The position numbers were made by a program, and so were the translations under genes. The notes beneath the pieces are model-generated. The model was not told the DNA's origin. It was given only the letters and a program-made list of their open reading frames with translations, and made no database searches. A DNA stretch of 64,000 nt from assembly GCF_006352065.1 (NCBI RefSeq), contig NZ_CP040915.1:4030001-4094000 (forward strand). Direction: 5' to 3'. Position 1 is the stretch's first letter. Each line of letters opens with the position of its first letter. This document shows positions 8,638 through 18,129 of this stretch, piece after piece. The stretch is from Georgenia yuyongxinii. GTDB lineage: Bacteria; Actinomycetota; Actinomycetes; Actinomycetales; Actinomycetaceae.

Positions 8638-10157
8638 AGGTCGCCTCCGGGCGGCGTGGTGGGCGCGGGGCGGCGCCCGGTGTCCCGCGCGGCCGCCTCG
8701 GCGGCGCGGGCGATGTTGCGCTGCATCCCGCCGAAGACGATGCCGTGGAAGGGCCACACGGCCCACCAGTACGCCTGGCCCAGCAGCCCGCGGGGGTGGT
8801 AGATGGCCCGCTGGCGGAACACGGTTTGGCCGGCGTCGTCCTGCTCGGCGGCGAGCTCGAGCCAGGCGAGCCCGGGCAGGCGCATCTCCGCCCGCAGCCG
8901 CAGGAGGCGACCGGGCTCGATCTTCTCCACCCGCCACCAGTCCAGCGGGTCGCCCTCGGTGAGGCGGTGCGGGTCGCGGCGGCCGCGGCGCAGGCCCGGC
9001 CCGCCGAAGAGGCGGTCCATCACCCCCCGGGCCACCCAGCCCAGCCGCCAGGAGTACCAGCCGTGCGCCCCGCCGATCCCCTCGATGACGCTCCACAGCG
9101 CCGCGGCGTCGGCGTCGACGACGGCGGTGCGCTCGTCGACCTGCAGGCTGCCGCCCGCCCAGTCCGGGTCCTCCGGCAGCGGGTCGGACGGTGCCCCGGC
9201 CGTGGCGGCCGAGGCCCAGCTGGTGCGGACGTCGAGGTCGCGGACCTTCGCCAGGGCGAGCTCGACCGACCGGTCGAAGCCGACGAGACCCTCCGACGGG
9301 TCGGGCACGTAGGCGGCGATGTCGCGCTCCTTGGCCACCACCTCGTGGATCAGGGAGCCCACCAGCGGGCGGGCGATGCCGGACGGCACCGGGGTGACCA
9401 GGCCGACCCACAGGCTGGCCAGCTTGGGGGTGAGCACCGGGACGGCCCGGATGACGCGCGGCGGCAGGCCGGCCACGGCGGCGTAGCGCTGCATCATCTG
9501 CCGGTAGGTGAGCACCTCGGGCCCGCCGATGTCGAAGGCGCGGCTCACCTCGGGCGGCATCGCGGCGGAGCCGACGAGGTAGCGCAGCACGTCGCGCACC
9601 GCGATGGGCTGGATGCGGTTCTCGACCCAGCGCGGGGCCACCATGGCCGGGAGCCGCTCGGTGAGGTAGCGCATCATCTCGAACGACGCACTGCCGGAGC
9701 CGATGATGACAGCGGCCTGCAGGACGGTGGTGGGCACCCCGCTCGCCAGGAGGATCTCCCCCACCTCGCGGCGAGAGTCCAGGTGGGGCGAGAGCTTTCC
9801 CGACGCCGGGTGCAGGCCGCCGAGATAGACGATGCGGCCCACGCCTGCCTCGCGGGCGGCGACGGCGAACGTGCGTGCCGTGGCCCGGTCCCGCTGCTCG
9901 AACTCCGCTCCGGTGCCGAGGGCGTGGATCAGGTAGTACGCGACATCCACCCCTGCCATGGCCGCGCGCAGCTCCTCGGCACTGCTCGCGTCGGCCCCGA
10001 CCACCTCGACGTCCTTGCGCCACTCGCGCCCGTCGAGGCGCTCCGGCCGGCGCGCCATGGCCCGCACCCGGTACCCGGATGCGAGGAGCTCGGGCACCAG
10101 ACGCCCGCCGATGTACCCGGTGGCGCCGGTGACCAGGGCGAGGGGGCTGCTGGTCAT
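8634..10157 (-). CDS. SDR-family NAD(P)-binding protein with C-terminal DUF2867 domain
   Basis: A 507-residue two-domain protein. The N-terminal half is an atypical short-chain dehydrogenase (LVTGATGYIGGRLVPELL at residues 8-25, YYLIHALG, NRIQPIAVRDVLRYL). The C-terminal 150 residues (DWAGGSLQVDERTAVVDA, HGWYSWRLGW, ...YWWAVWPFHGIVF) match DUF2867, an SRPBCC-like fold. The same fusion is found next to crt clusters in other actinobacteria. The substrate is unknown. An AGGGTGG site precedes the ATG. It is followed with a GTGA overlap by the TspO-like gene. Confidence 0.82.
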   Translation of the reverse strand: MTSSPLALVTGATGYIGGRLVPELLASGYRVRAMARRPERLDGREWRKDVEVVGADASSAEELRAAMAGVDVAYYLIHALGTGAEFEQRDRATARTFAVAAREAGVGRIVYLGGLHPASGKLSPHLDSRREVGEILLASGVPTTVLQAAVIIGSGSASFEMMRYLTERLPAMVAPRWVENRIQPIAVRDVLRYLVGSAAMPPEVSRAFDIGGPEVLTYRQMMQRYAAVAGLPPRVIRAVPVLTPKLASLWVGLVTPVPSGIARPLVGSLIHEVVAKERDIAAYVPDPSEGLVGFDRSVELALAKVRDLDVRTSWASAATAGAPSDPLPEDPDWAGGSLQVDERTAVVDADAAALWSVIEGIGGAHGWYSWRLGWVARGVMDRLFGGPGLRRGRRDPHRLTEGDPLDWWRVEKIEPGRLLRLRAEMRLPGLAWLELAAEQDDAGQTVFRQRAIYHPRGLLGQAYWWAVWPFHGIVFGGMQRNIARAAEAAARDTGRRPAPTTPPGGDL

Positions 10158-10218
10158 GGGGCCACCCTGACACCGTGCGATTCTTCGCGCGACGGGAGCC
10201 GGGTCAGGGAGGGGCGCA

Positions 10219-10251
10219 CCTGCCCGACCGTGCGTGGCACGGTCGGGCAGG
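10219..10251 (-). terminator. Strong hairpin, terminator of the MMPL gene
   Basis: A perfect 15-bp stem (CCTGCCCGACCGTGC and its complement) with a GTG loop lies 12 bp beyond the stop of the MMPL gene. No U-tract follows, as is usual in very GC-rich actinobacteria. It isolates the SDR/TspO pair from the exporter gene. Confidence 0.7.
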
Positions 10252-10262
10252 CGGCCGCGTCG

Positions 10263-12581
10263 TCACCGGTTAGCGTCGGCCGTCACTCGCGGGCCACCGA
10301 CCGGGGACTGGACCGGACGGTCGTCCGCCGGGACGCGCCGCGTCCACGGCCACCAGGTGGTTCGGCCGATGTCATGGATCACGCCGGGGACGAGGAAGCT
10401 GCGGACCACGAAGGTGTCGATGAGCACGCCGGCACCGACGATGAACGCCAGCTGGACCAGGAACAGCAGCGGGATGATCGCCAGCGCGCTGAACGTCGCG
10501 GCCAGGACCAGGCCGGCGGAGGTGATCACGCCGCCGGTGACCGCCAGACCCCGGCGCACGCCCTCGCGGGTGCCGTGCCGCAGCGACTCCTCCCGCACGC
10601 GGGTCATGAGGAAGATCGAGTAGTCGATGCCCAGCGCGACGAGGAAGACGAACCCGTAGAGCGGCACGGTCGCGTCTGCGCCCGGGAAGCCGAGCACGTG
10701 GTTGAACACCACCGCGGACAGGCCCATCGTCGCCCCGAAGGACAGCAGGTTGGCGGCGAGGAGCACCAGCGGGGCCACCACGGCGCGCAGCAGCAGCACC
10801 AGCATGACGAAGATGACGACAAGGACCACCGGGATGATCGTGCGCAGGTCCCGGGCCGCCGTCTCCTGGGTGTCGAGCCGTTGCGCGGCGGCGCCGCCCA
10901 CGAGCGCCTCCGGCTCCGCCTCGTGCACGGCCGCACGCACATCGGCCACCGTCGCCAGCGCCTCCTGCGACTCCGCCGCGTCCTCGAGCACCACCTGCAC
11001 CTGGACCTGGCCGTCCACGACGACCGGCGCACCGCCACCGCCGGCACCGGGCGCCTGACCACCGGCGGGCGGACCACCGGCCGCCCCGGGCGCCGCCTCG
11101 GTGAGCAGCGCCGCACTGACGACGCCGTCGACACCCTCTGCGGCCGCCCGGACGGCCTCGCCGGAGCCCTCGGGGGTGATGACCACCGTCGGCTGGACCT
11201 CGCCGACCTCGAAGTGCTCGGCCAGGACCACCTCGCCCGCCACCGCCTCGACGTCGCTGAGGAAGATGTCGGTGTCGGACGTGCCCTCGGCGCGCAGCGT
11301 GGGCACGAACGCCGCCGCGCCGGCCAGCACCAGGGCGGTGACCACCCAGACCGGGCGGGCGTGGCGCGTGACGAAGCCGGCGACCCGCTCCCACAGTCCG
11401 GGCCGGGCAGGGGACGGCTGAGCGGCAGAACCCTGGGAGATCTCATGACGGCCCGGGGCGTGCACGTAGCGAGGCATGCGCGGCCAGAACACGTAGCGCG
11501 AACGACGGCCCGCCACGAGGAGCATCGCCGGTAGCAGGGTGAGGGCGGCGAGGACGGCCGAGGCGATCCCGATGGCGCCGACCGGCCCGAGGCTGGAGTT
11601 GGACCCGAGGTCGGACAGCAGCAGACACAGCAGCCCGACGATCACCGTGCCCGCGCTCGCCAGGATCGGCTCGAGGGAGGCACGCCAGGCGACCCGCATG
11701 GCGGCCGCCGGGTGCTCGTGCCGGGTGAGCTCCTCGCGGTAGCGCGCGACCAGCAACAGGGAGTAGTCGGTGGCGGCGCCGATGACGAGGATCGAGAGGA
11801 TGCCCTGGCTCTGCCCGTTCAGCAGCAGGACGTCGTTGGCCGCGAGCGGCTTGACCACCAGCGCCGCCAGGCACAGCCCGAACACGGCCGTGAGCAGGAC
11901 AGCGAAGGGCAACGACGGCGAGCGGTAGACCGCGACGAGGATCACCAGCACCACGACCAGCGCGACGCCGAGGAGGATGCCGTCGATACCGCCGAACGCG
12001 GAGACGAGGTCCGCGACGAACCCGGCCGGCCCGGTGACCCAGACGTCCAGGCCCGTCCCGGCGAGCTGGTCGGCCCCGGCGGTGCGCAGCTCGTTCACGA
12101 CGACGTTGACGAGCCGCTCCTCGTCCGCACCGACGAGCTCGTTGGCGCTGTCGCCGTCGAGGGAGACCGGGACGAGGACCGCCTCGCCGTCCTCGGAGGG
12201 GACTGCGACCGCGGGCGCGGTCAGCACGTCGGCGAGCGTGCCGCCACCCGGAAGGGGCAGGTCCGGCAGCGACTCGGCGAACGCCTGGGCCGCGCCCAGC
12301 TGCGCCTGGGTCAGTGCCCCACCGTCGCTCGCGGTGGCCACGACGAGTGCCGGCAGGGTGGTGGAGTCGGTAAAGGCCCGCGCGGCCTCGTCGGCGCGGG
12401 TTGACTCCGCGGAGGCCGGCAGGAACGCGGCCTGGTCGTTCTCCTGCACCTGGGAGAGGGTCCCCTGGGCCATCCCGCCCAGGCCGCCCACCCCGAGCCA
12501 GACCAGCAGCACCACGATGAGGGCCACGGCTCGACCGACGGCGCGCCGCCGCGTGCCCTTCTGCGATTCGGTGTGGGTCAC
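10263..12581 (-). CDS. MMPL/RND-family membrane exporter
   Basis: A 772-residue transporter with the two-fold MMPL layout. TM1 is near residues 17-38, an exposed domain follows (about 40-185), and then comes a helix bundle with GAATDYSLLLVARYREEL. A second exposed domain contains a Gly/Ala/Pro loop (AGGPPAGGQAPGAGGGG), and a second bundle contains LGIDYSIFLMTRVREESL. These are the paired GxxxDY motifs of proton-coupled MMPL proteins that export lipids or drugs. The start is GTG with CGGAGG seven bases upstream. It is divergent from a MarR gene that probably represses it. The substrate is not known. Confidence 0.9.
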   Translation of the reverse strand: MTHTESQKGTRRRAVGRAVALIVVLLVWLGVGGLGGMAQGTLSQVQENDQAAFLPASAESTRADEAARAFTDSTTLPALVVATASDGGALTQAQLGAAQAFAESLPDLPLPGGGTLADVLTAPAVAVPSEDGEAVLVPVSLDGDSANELVGADEERLVNVVVNELRTAGADQLAGTGLDVWVTGPAGFVADLVSAFGGIDGILLGVALVVVLVILVAVYRSPSLPFAVLLTAVFGLCLAALVVKPLAANDVLLLNGQSQGILSILVIGAATDYSLLLVARYREELTRHEHPAAAMRVAWRASLEPILASAGTVIVGLLCLLLSDLGSNSSLGPVGAIGIASAVLAALTLLPAMLLVAGRRSRYVFWPRMPRYVHAPGRHEISQGSAAQPSPARPGLWERVAGFVTRHARPVWVVTALVLAGAAAFVPTLRAEGTSDTDIFLSDVEAVAGEVVLAEHFEVGEVQPTVVITPEGSGEAVRAAAEGVDGVVSAALLTEAAPGAAGGPPAGGQAPGAGGGGAPVVVDGQVQVQVVLEDAAESQEALATVADVRAAVHEAEPEALVGGAAAQRLDTQETAARDLRTIIPVVLVVIFVMLVLLLRAVVAPLVLLAANLLSFGATMGLSAVVFNHVLGFPGADATVPLYGFVFLVALGIDYSIFLMTRVREESLRHGTREGVRRGLAVTGGVITSAGLVLAATFSALAIIPLLFLVQLAFIVGAGVLIDTFVVRSFLVPGVIHDIGRTTWWPWTRRVPADDRPVQSPVGGPRVTADANR

Positions 12582-12603
12582 GACAGCCTCCGGAGCAAGA
12601 TAC

Positions 12604-12615
12604 TCAGCACGCTGA
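12604..12615. promoter_or_regulatory. Short inverted repeat in the MMPL/MarR divergent promoter
   Basis: TCAGC-AC-GCTGA lies in an AT-richer patch (about 12598-12626) of the 135-bp gap between the divergent MMPL and MarR genes, only 23 bp upstream of the MMPL start. Position and symmetry suit a MarR operator, but the arms are short and chance cannot be excluded. Confidence 0.4.
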
Positions 12616-12716
12616 TGAATTATGCCCGGTCATGGGCGCAGCGGCACGCGGGCCGCCGCACGGGGCCCGTCACAGCGCCACACGTGCGCCCCGGCCGCTT
12701 TGGGAGGATGGGACCC

Positions 12717-13196
12717 GTGAACGAACCACGAGCCGAGTCCGTCACGCCGACGGCGGGACCGGGCGTGGGCGCCGCCCCGGCCGCGTGGCCCACCGGCCGG
12801 CTCCTCTCGGCGGCGGCGCGGCAGGTCGAGCGGGCGTGGGACGCCTACCTCGAGCGCTGGTCGCTGACCCACGCCACGCTGCCCGTGCTTGCCGTGCTGG
12901 CCGGCGGCCCGCACTCCCAGCGGGAGATCGCGCAGGCGCTGAAGGTCACCGAGCAGACCACGAGCCGCATGCTCGGCGGGCTCGAGCGCACCGGCTACGT
13001 GCGCCGTGAGCGGCACGCCACCGACCGGCGCCGGCACGTCGTCGCCCTGACCGAGACCGGCCGGACGACCCTCGGCGCGCTCGACGACCCCGCCACCGTC
13101 GAACGCCTCGTGGCGGCCTCCCTCAGCGCCGAGCAGGTCGGCGAGCTGCGCGCGCTGCTGCTGCACATGCTCGAGGGCGGCCCCCCGACCGCCTGA
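12717..13196 (+). CDS. MarR-family transcriptional regulator
   Basis: A 159-residue MarR protein: REIAQALKVTEQTTSRMLGG is the recognition region and RRERHATDRRRHVVALTETG the wing. The GTG at 12717 is preferred over the in-frame ATG at 12708 because GGGAGG (12702-12707) is properly spaced only from the GTG. It is divergent from the MMPL exporter, the classical arrangement for an exporter and its local repressor. Confidence 0.86.
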   Translation: MNEPRAESVTPTAGPGVGAAPAAWPTGRLLSAAARQVERAWDAYLERWSLTHATLPVLAVLAGGPHSQREIAQALKVTEQTTSRMLGGLERTGYVRRERHATDRRRHVVALTETGRTTLGALDDPATVERLVAASLSAEQVGELRALLLHMLEGGPPTA

Positions 13197-13391
13197 GCCC
13201 ACTGCCCCCCTACACGGGCCGAGCCCGACCGCCCGAGCCGAGGCGAGCCGCGACCGCACGGCACGGCACGGCCGAGGCCCGGGTGCGCGGCGCCGCGGCA
13301 GCGTCCACACTTCTGAGCGTGCCGGCCCGGGATCGTGCCGGCGCGGTCGGGCGTCCACCGCCCGCCGATGCCGAACGACCGAAGGAGTGCC

Positions 13392-13868
13392 ATGGCCGAC
13401 GACGAAGCCAAGAAGGTTGCCGAGCTCGTCAAAACCATCCGGATCGCGATGCTGACCACCACGTCCGTCGACGGGGGCCTGCGGTCCCGGCCCCTGGCCA
13501 CCCAGGAGGTGGAGTTCGACGGCGACGTGTACTTCATCGTGGAGCGTGACTCCTCGGTGGTGGCCGACGTGGCGACCCACCCGCAGGTGAACGTCGCCTA
13601 CGTCGACGACTCGACCTGGGTGTCCCTCTCCGGCGTGGCGCGGGCGGTCGACGACACGGCCAAGCTCGCCGAGCTGTGGAACACCTTCACCGACGCCTGG
13701 ATGAAAGGCGGCCCGGACGACCCGTCCAACCTGCTGCTGCACGTCGACGCCCGGTCGGCCGAGTACTGGGACGCGCCGGGCGCGAAGGTCGTCCAGCTCG
13801 CCAACCTCGTCAAGGCCAAGGTCACGGGCCACCGGGTCGAGGGCGACACCGGCAAGGTGGAGATGTAG
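13392..13868 (+). CDS. Pyridoxamine 5'-phosphate oxidase-fold (general stress) protein
   Basis: A 158-residue FMN-binding split-barrel protein of the general stress protein 26 type. The core is MLTTTSVDGGLRSRPLATQE...VYFIVERDSSVVADVATHPQVNVAYVDDSTWVSLSGVARAV. Such proteins bind flavin or F420 and act in redox stress, and the reaction is rarely known. GAAGGAG lies seven bases before the ATG. The 195 bp upstream carry no other gene. It converges on a glycosyltransferase gene 23 bp away. Confidence 0.86.
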   Translation: MADDEAKKVAELVKTIRIAMLTTTSVDGGLRSRPLATQEVEFDGDVYFIVERDSSVVADVATHPQVNVAYVDDSTWVSLSGVARAVDDTAKLAELWNTFTDAWMKGGPDDPSNLLLHVDARSAEYWDAPGAKVVQLANLVKAKVTGHRVEGDTGKVEM

Positions 13869-13891
13869 GCGGCCGCGTCAGCGCGCGGGCA

Positions 13892-14623
13892 TCAGCCCGT
13901 CGCACGCGCCAGGCGCTCAGCCCACCGGCGCCAGGGCGGCATGCCCTGCCAGTTCACCGTCAGGGTGCGGAACGCCCGGCGGAACCTGCGCCGCATCTGC
14001 GCGCCACCCCTCAGCGACCGCGCCGAGACGCCGACCACGAGCCGCCTGTCCAGGCGGATGGTGGCAACGGGACCGAGCGCGAACGCGAGGTCCAGGTCGT
14101 CGTGGAGCTCGGCGTCGTCGCGGTGCACCCTGGCGCGCACCCGCAGCCAGGCCGTCCGCCGGACGGCCATGCCCGAGCCCCACAGGGCGTGGTGCCCCAG
14201 CGCCGCGTGGCACAGCACGTAGTAGGCGCCCAGATAGGCGGCAGCGGTCAGGCGGCCGCCGCGGCCGTGCTCGTAGAACCGGCCCACCCCGGTGACCGCG
14301 TCCACCCGATGGTCGGACAGGGCCGCCGTCACCCGCGCCACCCAGTCCGGGGGTGGCACGGAGTCCGCGTCCAGCCGCGCGATGATCTCGGCGCGGGCGT
14401 GGTCGTACCCGGTGGCCGCCGCGGCCGGGATGCCGACCCGCGGCTCGTGCACCACCCGCGCGCCGTAAGTGCGGGCGACCGCGGCCGTGGCGTCCGTGGA
14501 GGCGTTGTCCACGACGATCACCTCCGCCGGCGCCAGCGTCTGCCGCGCGAGCGCACGCAGGCACCGGTCCAGCATCGCGGCATCGTCCCGGGCGGGGATG
14601 ACGACGCTGACCGACCCGCTCAC
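13892..14623 (-). CDS. Family 2 glycosyltransferase
   Basis: A 243-residue GT-A enzyme. The nucleotide-binding start is VSVVIPARDDAAMLDRCLRAL with VDNASTDAT, and the metal-binding DxD is LDADS near residue 84. A WGSGMAVRR acceptor segment and HDDLDLA follow. It has no C-terminal membrane helix, so it is probably a peripheral or cytoplasmic transferase. The GTG start overlaps the stop of the upstream membrane protein gene (GTGA). Donor and acceptor are unknown. Confidence 0.88.
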   Translation of the reverse strand: MSGSVSVVIPARDDAAMLDRCLRALARQTLAPAEVIVVDNASTDATAAVARTYGARVVHEPRVGIPAAAATGYDHARAEIIARLDADSVPPPDWVARVTAALSDHRVDAVTGVGRFYEHGRGGRLTAAAYLGAYYVLCHAALGHHALWGSGMAVRRTAWLRVRARVHRDDAELHDDLDLAFALGPVATIRLDRRLVVGVSARSLRGGAQMRRRFRRAFRTLTVNWQGMPPWRRWAERLARATG

Positions 14624-15264
14624 CTCGGCCCCCGCACGGCACGGTGGCGTTCCCGCACGGCACCGCGGGCCAGGACCAGCCCGGCGAGGACCGCACCCAG
14701 GCCGCCCGCGGCGAGGTCACCGATGGTGTCCTCGTACCCGACGCCCACGCCGTCGTCGACGTAGGTGTGGCCGTACCACTCCCCCAGCTCCCACAGCACG
14801 GCCAGGGCGATACCGACGGCGACCGTGACGACGATCAGCCCGACGCCGCCACGCGGGCCCGCCGGCACCTGCAGCAGCCGGGCGCGGGTGATGCCGACGA
14901 CGGCGACGGCGGCGAGCACCCCGGTGGCGCCCACGTGTGCGACGACGTCGAGCCACGGGACGCGCTCGTACCCGCTCAGCACCGCCGCCCACGCCACGAG
15001 CAGCAGGACGGCGCCGGTGGCGGCCTGCAGCGGTGCAGGGGCCGCGACGAGCCGGGCGACGACGAGACCGAGCAGCACCAGGGCGAAGACGGCGACGGCG
15101 ACGCCGTCGACGAAGGCCACCGCGACGAGGCTCACCACGGTCAGGGCCGCGGCCAGATCGGCCACGGCACGCGCCCACCGCGGCCCGGTCACCACCAGCA
15201 GCCGCAGTCCCTCCCTGCGGGGGGCGACCGTCGCACGCAAGACGGGCACGTCGAGATCAGTCAT
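14620..15264 (-). CDS. YjdF/DUF2238-like membrane protein
   Basis: A 214-residue protein with about six transmembrane segments. The motif VLWELGEWYGHTYVDDGVGVGYEDTIGDLAAGGLGA matches the acidic, His-containing signature of the YjdF/DUF2238 family of inner-membrane proteins, whose function is unknown. It is coupled to the glycosyltransferase downstream, suggesting a joint envelope role. The ATG at 15264 was chosen as the first codon of the conserved part. Confidence 0.75.
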   Translation of the reverse strand: MTDLDVPVLRATVAPRREGLRLLVVTGPRWARAVADLAAALTVVSLVAVAFVDGVAVAVFALVLLGLVVARLVAAPAPLQAATGAVLLLVAWAAVLSGYERVPWLDVVAHVGATGVLAAVAVVGITRARLLQVPAGPRGGVGLIVVTVAVGIALAVLWELGEWYGHTYVDDGVGVGYEDTIGDLAAGGLGAVLAGLVLARGAVRERHRAVRGPR

Positions 15265-15529
15265 CCCGCCAGTGTCGGCGGCGAGAAGTGCGCTCGCCAT
15301 CCGGGCGCCGGCCCGGGCGGACCGTGTCAGGGAGCCGGTGGTTCCTGGCCGTGCTGGCGGTCGTCCGGGCGTGGAAGGTGCTCGAAGCCGTCGTGCACGG
15401 CACCTCCCGGGTGGCCGGGACAGCGCAACGAGACCTGGACCACACGGGTCACACCGGACATTGGTCCCACAGTTCACGCCCCCAGACCTGGTGTGCTGGT
15501 CACATCGTTCTGTTCTGGGAGGCGACCTG

Positions 15530-18115
15530 ATGTCCAACACCACCCTCGCGGGCCCCCGCACCGCCGGTGCGGCGTGCGGCCCCGACCGCCGCACCTTCCT
15601 CAAGTGGTCCGCCGTGACGGGCGGCGCCGCAGCCCTCGTCTCCACGGTCACCGACCTGGGGATGCCCGTCCCGCACGCCGGGGCCGCACAGGGGGAGGGC
15701 ATGGCCGACGCCGACCGCACCGTCTGGTCGGCGTGCACGGTCAACTGCGGGTCCCGGTGCCCGCTGCGCCTGCAGGTCAAGGACGGCACGATCGTGCGCG
15801 TCCTGCCGGACAACACCGGCGACGACGAGCTCGGCAGCCAGCAGGTGCGCGCCTGTGTCCGCGGCCGCGCCATCCGCCACCGCATCTACAACCCCGACCG
15901 GCTCAAGCGCCCGATGAAGCGCAAGCCCGGCACGAAGCGGGGCGAGGAGCAGTGGGAGGAGATCTCCTGGGAGCAGGCCCTCGACGAGATCACCGACAAG
16001 ATGAAGGGGATCAAGGCCGAGTACGGCAACGAGGCCTTCTACATCAACTACGGCACCGGCACGCTCGGCTCGACCATGGCCAGCTCCTGGCCCCCGGACG
16101 CCACCGCCTTCGCGCGCCTCATGAACACCTGGGGCGGCTACCTGGACCACTACTCCGACTACTCCACCACGGAGATCACCTCGGCCTACCCGTACTTCTA
16201 CGGCACATGGGTCAACGGCAACTCCTTCGACGACGCCGCCAACGCCAAGCTCCAGGTCATGTTCGGCAACAACCCGCTGGAGACCCGGATGTCCGGCGGT
16301 GGCCAGCTCATGGTCACCCAGGCGACCAAGCGGGAGAGCGGGGTCCGCACGATCGTCGTCGACCCGCGCTACTCCGAGACGGCGGCGGTGCTCGGTGACG
16401 ACTGGGTGCCGGTCCGCCCGGGCACGGACGCCGCCCTGATCGCCGGGCTGATCCACGTCATGCTCGAGGAGAACCTGCAGGACCAGGCGTTCCTCGACAA
16501 GTACTGCGTCGGGTTCGACGAGCACACGCTGCCGGAGGGTGCGCCGGCGAACGCCTCCTACCGGGCGTACATCGAGGGCAACGGCCCCGACGGCGTCGAG
16601 AAGACCCCCGCGTGGGCGGCGGACATCACCGGGGTGCCCGCGCAGCGCATCCGCCAGCTCGCCCGTGAGATCGCCGGCGCCAAGCCGTGCGCCATCACCC
16701 AGGGGTGGGGCCCGCAGCGGCACGCCAACGGCGAGAACAACGCCCGGGCGATCTTCCTGCTCGCCTGCGTCACCGGCAACGTCGGCGTTCCCGGCGGTGG
16801 CACCGGCGCACGTGAGGGCGCCCAGGCGCTGCCGTTCGTCAAGCCCTTCAACACCGGCGTGCCGAACCCGTCCGAGAAGATCATCTCGGTGTTCTCGTGG
16901 CTCGACGCCATCGACCACGGCCCGGAGATGGACACCTTCAACGCGGGCGTCTGCGAGAAGGTCGCCCCCGGCGTCCGCGCCAACAAGGTGCCGGTCGACG
17001 AGAACGGCGAGCCCACCAACATCAAGCTCGACGTGCCGATCAAGATGGTCTGGCAGTACGGCGGCAACTCGCTCGTCAACCAGACCGGCGACAACAACCG
17101 CTCCGTCGAGATCCTCCAGGACGACACCAAGTGCGAGCTGGTCGTCGTCTGCGACATCCAGTACACCGTCTCGGCCCGCTACGCCGACTACATCCTCCCG
17201 GGTACCTCCACCGCCGAGGAGTCCGACGTCCACCCCGGCGAGAACGCCGGGCCGATGGCGTACGGCATCATCTCCGAGCAGGCGATCGAGCCGCTCTACG
17301 AGTGCCGCAGCATCTTCGACATCTGCACCGAGATGGCCAAGCGCCTGGGCACCGAGCCGCAGTTCACCGAGGGCAAGAGCCGCGAGGACTGGCTGCGCGA
17401 GACCATCGAGGCCACTCGCGAGAACGACCCCGACCTCCCCACGTACGACGAGTGGAAGAAGATCGGGATCTTCCGCAAGAACCTCGGTCCCTTCGTCTCG
17501 ATGGCCGATTTCCGGGAGGACCCGGGCGCCAACCCGCTGCCGACGCCGTCGGGCAAGATCGAGGTCTACTCCGACCGGCTCGCGAAGATGTCGGAGAAGT
17601 GGGAGTTCGGCGTCTTCCGGCCGGAGCTGCCCGGCGACAAGCTCGTCCCCCTGCCCGAGTACGTCGAGACGTGGGAGGGAGCGCTGGCCGCCCGCGAGTC
17701 CGCGGACCACCCGCTGCAGGTCATCGGGCACCACTACAAGGCGCGGACGCACTCCTCCTACGGCAACGTGGACTGGCTCAAGGAGGCGCACCGGCAACAG
17801 GTGTGGATCAGCCTGCCCGACGCCGCGAGCCGCGGCATCGAGAACGGCGACGAGGTCTTCGTCTACAACGACCGCGGCACGGTCCGGCTCGAGGCGAAGG
17901 TGACCGAGCGCATCGCCCCGGGAACCATCTCCATCCCGCAGGGCGCCTGGTACGACCCGCGCCCGGCGTCCGAGGTGACCCCACCGTCGCAGGCCAACGC
18001 CGACCACCCCGTGGACACCGCCGGCTCGGTCAACTCCCTGACCTCGCTGCACCCCTCGCCGCTGGCGAAGGGCAACGCGGTCCACACCACCATCGCCAAC
18101 GTCGTCAAAGCGTGA
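15530..18115 (+). CDS. dmsA: DmsA-type molybdopterin oxidoreductase, catalytic subunit
   Basis: An 861-residue DMSO-reductase family protein. It has a Tat signal (DRRTFLKWSAVTGGAAALVS, residues 19-38), an N-terminal 4Fe-4S site (Cys69, Cys73, Cys77 and Cys109), and the segment NYGTGTLGSTMASSWP, where Ser181 is the likely Mo ligand. YNPDRLKRPMKR and GHHYKARTHSSYGN match the DmsA subgroup. It should reduce an S- or N-oxide outside the cytoplasmic membrane with electrons from the B and C subunits; the exact substrate is not determinable. GGGAGG precedes the ATG. It is the first of a five-gene operon. Confidence 0.92.
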   Translation: MSNTTLAGPRTAGAACGPDRRTFLKWSAVTGGAAALVSTVTDLGMPVPHAGAAQGEGMADADRTVWSACTVNCGSRCPLRLQVKDGTIVRVLPDNTGDDELGSQQVRACVRGRAIRHRIYNPDRLKRPMKRKPGTKRGEEQWEEISWEQALDEITDKMKGIKAEYGNEAFYINYGTGTLGSTMASSWPPDATAFARLMNTWGGYLDHYSDYSTTEITSAYPYFYGTWVNGNSFDDAANAKLQVMFGNNPLETRMSGGGQLMVTQATKRESGVRTIVVDPRYSETAAVLGDDWVPVRPGTDAALIAGLIHVMLEENLQDQAFLDKYCVGFDEHTLPEGAPANASYRAYIEGNGPDGVEKTPAWAADITGVPAQRIRQLAREIAGAKPCAITQGWGPQRHANGENNARAIFLLACVTGNVGVPGGGTGAREGAQALPFVKPFNTGVPNPSEKIISVFSWLDAIDHGPEMDTFNAGVCEKVAPGVRANKVPVDENGEPTNIKLDVPIKMVWQYGGNSLVNQTGDNNRSVEILQDDTKCELVVVCDIQYTVSARYADYILPGTSTAEESDVHPGENAGPMAYGIISEQAIEPLYECRSIFDICTEMAKRLGTEPQFTEGKSREDWLRETIEATRENDPDLPTYDEWKKIGIFRKNLGPFVSMADFREDPGANPLPTPSGKIEVYSDRLAKMSEKWEFGVFRPELPGDKLVPLPEYVETWEGALAARESADHPLQVIGHHYKARTHSSYGNVDWLKEAHRQQVWISLPDAASRGIENGDEVFVYNDRGTVRLEAKVTERIAPGTISIPQGAWYDPRPASEVTPPSQANADHPVDTAGSVNSLTSLHPSPLAKGNAVHTTIANVVKA

Positions 18116-18129
18116 AAGGCAAAGGTCCG

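Noticed and set aside
15491-15506. GTGTGCTGGTCACAT as a CRP/FNR-type box upstream of dmsA
   Set aside because: The spacing between the TGTG and CACA arms is too short for a CRP or FNR site, and there is no second site.
15265-15529. A gene in the gap before dmsA
   Set aside because: Possible ORFs there have poor codon use, no ribosome site and overlap the likely divergent promoters.
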